Assembly (NCBI RefSeq): GCF_024346995.1
Contig: NZ_AP024888.1
Location: 496,001-560,000 of the forward strand
Direction: 5' to 3'
Origin: Vibrio palustris
Lineage (GTDB): Bacteria > Pseudomonadota > Gammaproteobacteria > Enterobacterales > Vibrionaceae
Length of the DNA: 64,000 nucleotides
A program made the translations under genes and the position numbers. Positions 59,680 to 64,000 of the stretch are shown here, one piece after another; within the stretch, counting starts at the first letter, position 1; every line of letters begins with the position of its first letter. Below the pieces are notes generated by a model that saw only the letters and a list, made by a program, of their open reading frames with translations, was not told the DNA's origin and did no database searches.

Positions 59680-62352
59680 TTATTCATGGAGTGGCAATGA
59701 TAATTCTGCCACTCCATCTTCCAAATAGATCTCAACTGTAAATCCGCAATGTTTCGCCAATGTAATCATGCCTTGATTCGACGGCATTGTCATACCTGAT
59801 ATTGTCGCTGTTCCTTTATCACGGCAGTATTGAATGGCTCTATTTAGCAACTGTTTACCTAACCCTCGAGATTTTAAATCGCTACGAACCAAAATCGCAA
59901 ATTCAGCATTGGTATTATCTGGGTTAATGAGCGCCCGTGATACACCAATAATACAATTATCTTGTACCGCCACAAACGCCATTTCTCGGTCATAATCTAT
60001 TTGCGTCATATTAGCCAATGCTTCGTGGTTAAATTCACCGACTTCATTAAAAAAACGCTTATAAAGATCATCTTTAGAAACTTGACGAATAAAGTCGGCA
60101 TGTCGTGGTTCATCTTCGGGAAGAATAGGACGAAACGTGACAGGGTCACCTTGCTTGTCTATCCAATGGCTAATAAGCTCAGTTGGGTACGGACGAATCG
60201 CTAAACGACTTTGGCCATCACCGCTAAACTGACACAATGTTAAATCCACATCGACCAGCGTAAAACGCTCTTTGGTCGCTAATAAGGGGTGAATATCAAG
60301 GGTCTCTATTTGCGGACACTCAATGATCATTTGAGACAACCTGACTAATAACTCCGCGAGCTTAATTTTGTCAAATTGGGCGTGTCCCTTTTGCAGGCGA
60401 ACTTTCCCTTGTTTTAGCGCGCGGATAATCATGTAACGTGCCAAAGTCGTGTTTAACGGCAGTAGTGATGCCACCGCATCACTGTGCTCACGCCAATCTG
60501 ACCCTCCTTGACCTAATAAAATCACTGGACCAAAAATAGCATCTTGAATGACTTTTACTCGTAACTCTTCCGCTCCCGTCGTTGACGCCATGGCTTGCAC
60601 TTGTAGACCTTGTACATGCGCCGCCGGGTAGGATAGTTCCGTCCGGTCAATAATCGCTTGAGCTGCGCTGGCAACTTCTTGTGCATTACGTAAATTCAGC
60701 ATCACTCCCTGAACATCTGATTTATGCATAATATCAGGTGAATGCAGTTTTAGCGCGACAGGATAGCCAATTTGGTTGGCTAAATGAACCGCTTCACTGG
60801 CATCTGAAGCAACATACGTCGCTAACAAATCAAACTCATAAGCGTGTAATAAAGGCTTAATTTGATGCGTTTCTAAATCAACCTTTGAGACGTTGTTTAG
60901 CTTATCTTCAATCCAATGATGCGCGGCATCCAAATGGCCATATTGCAATGATTCTGTGTTCGTAGGGGTTTCCATCAACTGCTTTTGGTTACGACGATAC
61001 TCTACCAAGTGCATAAAAGCACTTACCGCACTTTCTGGCGTCCGGTAAGTCGGAATACCAGCTTGATTAAAGCGATTACGCGCGGAATGTACGGATTGTT
61101 CACCAGACCAATTCGTTAAAATATTAAATTTTTTGGCTCGCCCATCTCTTTGAATAAATTCAATAATTCCTTGTGCAGTTTCATCTGCATCTGCAATGGC
61201 AGATGGGCTTAGCATAATCAATATAGCATCGATGTTATCACTATCGAGTAGAGCATCTAAAGTGACAATGTAACGTTTAGCATCTGCATCGCCAACAATA
61301 TCGACAGGATTACTGTGTGACCAACTTTCCGGAAGCTGCTCATTCAGCCTTTCAATCACGGTAGGTTCAAGTTGTGCCAGTTTCCCACCTTTTTCGAGTA
61401 ACGTATCGAGCGCCATAATCGCAGGTCCGCCACCATTGGTCATAATGGCTAAACGCTCTCCACGCAGAGGAACAGTATGTGTGAGTGTTTCTACGGCGGC
61501 AAACAGCTCATGCATCGTGTATACCCTCAGCATGCCAGAGCGCTGTATCGCCGAATCATAAACGATATCAAATGATTCCATCCCGCCGGTATGTTGATGA
61601 GTGGCGCGTGTCCCTGTTAAGGTTCGTCCACTTTTTACCACTAAGATTCTTCGGTTACGAGCAGCAGCACGCGCAGCGGACATAAATCGTCTCGCATCTC
61701 TAATGCTGTCTATATACAGCAAAATGGCAGTCGTATGGCGTTCTACACTTAGATAGTCTAATAATTCAGCGAAATCGACGTCACTGGCGTTCCCTAATGA
61801 AATAAAGTTAGAAAAACCGATACCTTTATCATTAGCCCAATCTAACATGGTGGTACACACTGCGGCAGACTGGGAAACAAACGCAATATTACCCCGCTTA
61901 GCGGTGGTCGGAGAAAACGAACCATTAAAATTAACCCACGGTAAAATGACACCTAAGCTATTTGGCCCTAAAATTCGCATTCCTGTGCGCTTTGCGATTT
62001 CTTGGCAATGCGCATTAATGGTTTCACCTTGCGCAGTGGCACTGTACATATCGGCGGATAAGATGATAGTAAACTTGACACCTTTGTCGGCAAGCTGCTG
62101 TATAAGCTCTACATTTCGAGAAGCATGAGTGCATAATATCGCGACATCAGGTACCAAAGGGAGACTCTCGATATTACGATAAGCTAACACGCCACATACG
62201 GAAGAATAACGAGGATTAACCGGCATAATAACGCCATTAAAGCCAGCGGTTAGTAGATTCTTCATCACAACATGCCCAGCACGTTCAATCCGGCTTGACG
62301 CACCGATCACGGCAACAGATTTGGGGTTGAGTAGGGCGGTTAATCGATTCAT
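59680..62352 (-). CDS. patZ: Protein lysine acetyltransferase PatZ (YfiQ/Pka-like)
   Basis: 890 residues, matching E. coli PatZ/YfiQ (886). The N-terminal part is an ADP-forming acyl-CoA-synthetase-like module: CoA-binding domain (SVAVIGASSRIERAGHVV, residues about 12-29), succinyl-CoA-ligase-like domain and an ATP-grasp domain (about 480-700). The C-terminal 150 residues are a GNAT domain with RSDLKSRGLGKQLLNRAIQY as the acetyl-CoA loop. The enzyme acetylates acetyl-CoA synthetase and many other proteins. It is the sole gene of its unit. Confidence 0.93.
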   Translation of the reverse strand: MNRLTALLNPKSVAVIGASSRIERAGHVVMKNLLTAGFNGVIMPVNPRYSSVCGVLAYRNIESLPLVPDVAILCTHASRNVELIQQLADKGVKFTIILSADMYSATAQGETINAHCQEIAKRTGMRILGPNSLGVILPWVNFNGSFSPTTAKRGNIAFVSQSAAVCTTMLDWANDKGIGFSNFISLGNASDVDFAELLDYLSVERHTTAILLYIDSIRDARRFMSAARAAARNRRILVVKSGRTLTGTRATHQHTGGMESFDIVYDSAIQRSGMLRVYTMHELFAAVETLTHTVPLRGERLAIMTNGGGPAIMALDTLLEKGGKLAQLEPTVIERLNEQLPESWSHSNPVDIVGDADAKRYIVTLDALLDSDNIDAILIMLSPSAIADADETAQGIIEFIQRDGRAKKFNILTNWSGEQSVHSARNRFNQAGIPTYRTPESAVSAFMHLVEYRRNQKQLMETPTNTESLQYGHLDAAHHWIEDKLNNVSKVDLETHQIKPLLHAYEFDLLATYVASDASEAVHLANQIGYPVALKLHSPDIMHKSDVQGVMLNLRNAQEVASAAQAIIDRTELSYPAAHVQGLQVQAMASTTGAEELRVKVIQDAIFGPVILLGQGGSDWREHSDAVASLLPLNTTLARYMIIRALKQGKVRLQKGHAQFDKIKLAELLVRLSQMIIECPQIETLDIHPLLATKERFTLVDVDLTLCQFSGDGQSRLAIRPYPTELISHWIDKQGDPVTFRPILPEDEPRHADFIRQVSKDDLYKRFFNEVGEFNHEALANMTQIDYDREMAFVAVQDNCIIGVSRALINPDNTNAEFAILVRSDLKSRGLGKQLLNRAIQYCRDKGTATISGMTMPSNQGMITLAKHCGFTVEIYLEDGVAELSLPLHE
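59686..59717. other. 11-bp perfect inverted repeat at the patZ 3' end
   Basis: ATGGAGTGGCA (59686-59696), 10-nt loop, TGCCACTCCAT (59707-59717). It lies inside the last codons of patZ (minus strand) and just beyond the yhaJ stop. No T-run follows on either strand. It may slow or stop the converging yhaJ transcript. Confidence 0.5.
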
Positions 62353-62580
62353 ACTATTCTTTACTCACGAAAAAGTGCTTTGTGTACCATCACTATTATC
62401 ATGAATTGTGTCTTGTTAAGAGTATGATTAGTGTCTTAGCGATCACAACTGTTGTGGATTAAGTCTATATTGTGTCATAAATCACAGGAAAGCATTGTAT
62501 ATTGGCAACATCAACTTGATTCTCGCCGTTGCTATCGGCATGATTTAACGTATATCTATATTAAGAGTGTTAGAGATCCC

Positions 62581-63150
62581 ATGAAAAAAATTATCATCAT
62601 CGGCTTGTCAGCTTTATTGTCTGCTTGTGCCACTGAACATTACGTAACCGATGTCACCTCACAGAGCCACCGGGAAGATTTTAAACTCGCTGACGTTACT
62701 CAGCCTCTTTCATCCAATCAAGATGAGATGCAAGGGGTATCTGAACAAGACGCCGCCCCGAAAATGACCCAAGCTAAGCCTCAATCAGCAGCCAAAACAC
62801 CGGCAAAAAGCAAGGAGCATATGACCAGCATTGTTCCACCATCGAAAAAGCAACAACAAGCGCAAACTCGCTTTGGGTACACCATTCAAATTGTTGCGGT
62901 TGGAGCACAAAATAAAGTGGATAGTTTTGTTAAGGAATTACCAAAACAAGGCCAACCAATTTGGGAAAACTACAAAGAAGTGAACGGTACGAAATGGTTT
63001 TCAGTACTCTATGGTGATTACGCTACTCGCACACAGGCGAAACAAGCAGCAGAATCCCTACCAAAAGAGCTAAAAGACTTAAAACCATTTGTTAAAAGTA
63101 TCGATTCGATTAAGAACTCAAACTTCCCGACAATGAATAAACTGAATTAG
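62581..63150 (+). CDS. SPOR-domain lipoprotein
   Basis: 189 residues. The ATG at 62581 gives a lipoprotein signal (KKIIIIGLSALLSAC, lipobox LSAC). A low-complexity linker rich in Gln, Ala, Pro and Lys (about 50-95) leads to a C-terminal SPOR domain (about 96-175: YTIQIVAVGAQNKVDSFVKEL, then WFSVLYGDYATRTQAKQAAESL), which binds denuded septal peptidoglycan. It probably acts at the division site. Longer frames upstream of 62581 would bury the signal. The next gene is the peptidoglycan enzyme ddlA. Confidence 0.87.
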   Translation: MKKIIIIGLSALLSACATEHYVTDVTSQSHREDFKLADVTQPLSSNQDEMQGVSEQDAAPKMTQAKPQSAAKTPAKSKEHMTSIVPPSKKQQQAQTRFGYTIQIVAVGAQNKVDSFVKELPKQGQPIWENYKEVNGTKWFSVLYGDYATRTQAKQAAESLPKELKDLKPFVKSIDSIKNSNFPTMNKLN

Positions 63151-63325
63151 TAACCCAGAGAAAGGGGCTGTGCATATACTGAGAGACAAAGTACGCCCCT
63201 TGATTGTCGGCTAAATAACCGATTAAGCTAGAATTCAGTAAACAATGCATTAAGAGCAATGTAAGTTGTTGGCTAATCGACTATTATAGACCTAAACCTT
63301 ATTGGGTAAGTCACGGATTAAGTTA

Positions 63326-64000
63326 ATGGCAAAAGCAACAATTTTATTACTGTGTGGCGGCGCTTCGTCAGAGCACGACGTCTCTCTCATTTCAGCGAAT
63401 TATATCGAACAGCAACTCACTCTTAATCATGAGTTTGACGTTGTTCGTGTCGAGATACAAGCGCAAGGCTGGTACAACAACGCACAGGAATTAGTCACGT
63501 TAGATATTAATTCGGCGACACTTGTGAGTGTGTCAGACACACATGTCATCGATTTTGTCGTACCGTGCATTCATGGGTATCCAGGAGAAACTGGCGATAT
63601 TCAATCTATGCTAGATCTCGCGAATATTCCATATTTAGGTTGTGGTCCAGAAGCGAGTAGTAATAGCTTTAATAAGATCACCTCAAAGCTTTGGTATGAT
63701 GCGCTCAATATCCCTAATACTCCTTATCTTTTCTTAACAGAGAATAATGATGACGCTATTGAACGCACTGAAAAAGCCGTTCAGGAGTGGGGCAACGTAT
63801 TTGTCAAAGCCGCTAGGCAAGGGTCTTCCATAGGGTGTTACAAGGTCACGTCAATCAGCGCGGTAGCTGACGCCATCAAGCAAGCTTTTACTTTCTCTGA
63901 GCAAGTCTTAGTTGAAAAAGCAGTACAACCCCGCGAGCTTGAGGTTGCCGCCTATGAATACAACGACGAAGTGTTCATTACACAGCCTGGTGAAGTGATT
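63326..64000 (+). CDS. ddlA: D-alanine--D-alanine ligase A, N-terminal part (continues beyond window)
   Basis: 225 codons are visible, running off the window end. The N-terminus AKATILLLCGGASSEHDVSLISANY carries the ATP-grasp ligase signature GGxSxEHxVS, and VVPCIHGYPGETGDIQSMLDL is the HGxxGEDG-type motif, here with GETG, a form seen in DdlA-like proteins. FVKAARQGSSIGCYKV is the ATP-binding Lys/serine loop. It makes the D-Ala-D-Ala dipeptide for peptidoglycan. No clear ribosome site beyond TAAGTTA precedes the ATG. Confidence 0.9.
   Translation, partial: MAKATILLLCGGASSEHDVSLISANYIEQQLTLNHEFDVVRVEIQAQGWYNNAQELVTLDINSATLVSVSDTHVIDFVVPCIHGYPGETGDIQSMLDLANIPYLGCGPEASSNSFNKITSKLWYDALNIPNTPYLFLTENNDDAIERTEKAVQEWGNVFVKAARQGSSIGCYKVTSISAVADAIKQAFTFSEQVLVEKAVQPRELEVAAYEYNDEVFITQPGEVI

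Noticed and set aside
1..64000. CRISPR arrays, insertion sequences, prophage or att sites
   Set aside because: I scanned for regularly spaced repeats, transposase motifs, terminal inverted repeats and phage genes and found none.

Overview
The window looks like chromosomal DNA of a marine gammaproteobacterium, most likely a member of the Vibrionaceae (Vibrio or a close relative). The evidence is the mix of enterobacterial-type orthologues (clcA, yeiR, ylqF, sgrR, yhaJ, patZ, yaeR, ygfF, ddlA) with small families common in vibrios (a 77-residue protein resembling DUF3389, DUF1127, PhnA), AT-leaning composition, and many Fur-, LacI- and SorC-type regulatory motifs. I cannot name the species. There is no rRNA, tRNA, insertion sequence, prophage or CRISPR array that I can support.

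Layout. 0-5.5 kb: the 3' part of a TonB-dependent receptor, the ClcA chloride/proton antiporter, a YeiR-type metal-binding GTPase and the YlqF/RbgA ribosome-assembly GTPase. 5.6-9.5 kb: a possible small RNA or attenuated leader, an exported type B carboxylesterase, a long gene-free stretch and an unrecognised two-gene unit. 10-13.4 kb: a YdeP-type molybdopterin oxidoreductase, a Gre-factor-like protein and a GNAT acetyltransferase. 13.7-17.2 kb: a three-subunit membrane-linked sugar/gluconate dehydrogenase (small Tat subunit, GMC flavoprotein with an Fe-S motif, tri-haem cytochrome c). 17.4-21 kb: an MFS transporter, LysR and TetR regulators, and an HPP membrane protein behind a TetR-type operator. 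21-24.6 kb: a 7TMR-DISM diguanylate cyclase and a secreted PL1 pectate lyase.

24.7-30.8 kb is a D-arabitol catabolic unit: a SorC-type regulator divergent from D-arabinitol 4-dehydrogenase, xylulokinase, a transporter and a HAD phosphatase, with a large inverted repeat in the shared promoter region. 30.9-33.1 kb holds malM-lamB. 33.8-38 kb is a patch of short single genes (a lipoprotein broken at a TGGG tetranucleotide repeat, two GNATs, DUF6434, PhzF, YaeR, a pentapeptide-repeat protein). 38.1-45.1 kb is a complete Fur-controlled ferric-siderophore uptake locus: binding protein, two permeases, ATPase, FhuF-like reductase, and a convergent TonB receptor.

45.4-64 kb is mixed: a YgfF dehydrogenase, a small barrel protein, a second diguanylate cyclase, a class 3 lipase, a 5'-nucleotidase without a signal peptide, several very small proteins, PhnA, MenI, SgrR, YhaJ, the PatZ lysine acetyltransferase, a SPOR lipoprotein and the 5' part of ddlA. 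The themes are plant/algal carbohydrate and polyol use (pectate lyase, D-arabitol, maltoporin, sugar dehydrogenase) and iron acquisition.

The strongest unusual signals are the TGGG repeat, which is also a canonical G-quadruplex sequence, where one extra unit would restore a full-length lipoprotein; the promoter-terminator pair at 5.72-5.84 kb; the orphan gene pair at 8.4-9.5 kb; and several well-formed operators. All functional calls rest on reading the sequence and remembered family knowledge; no database search was run.
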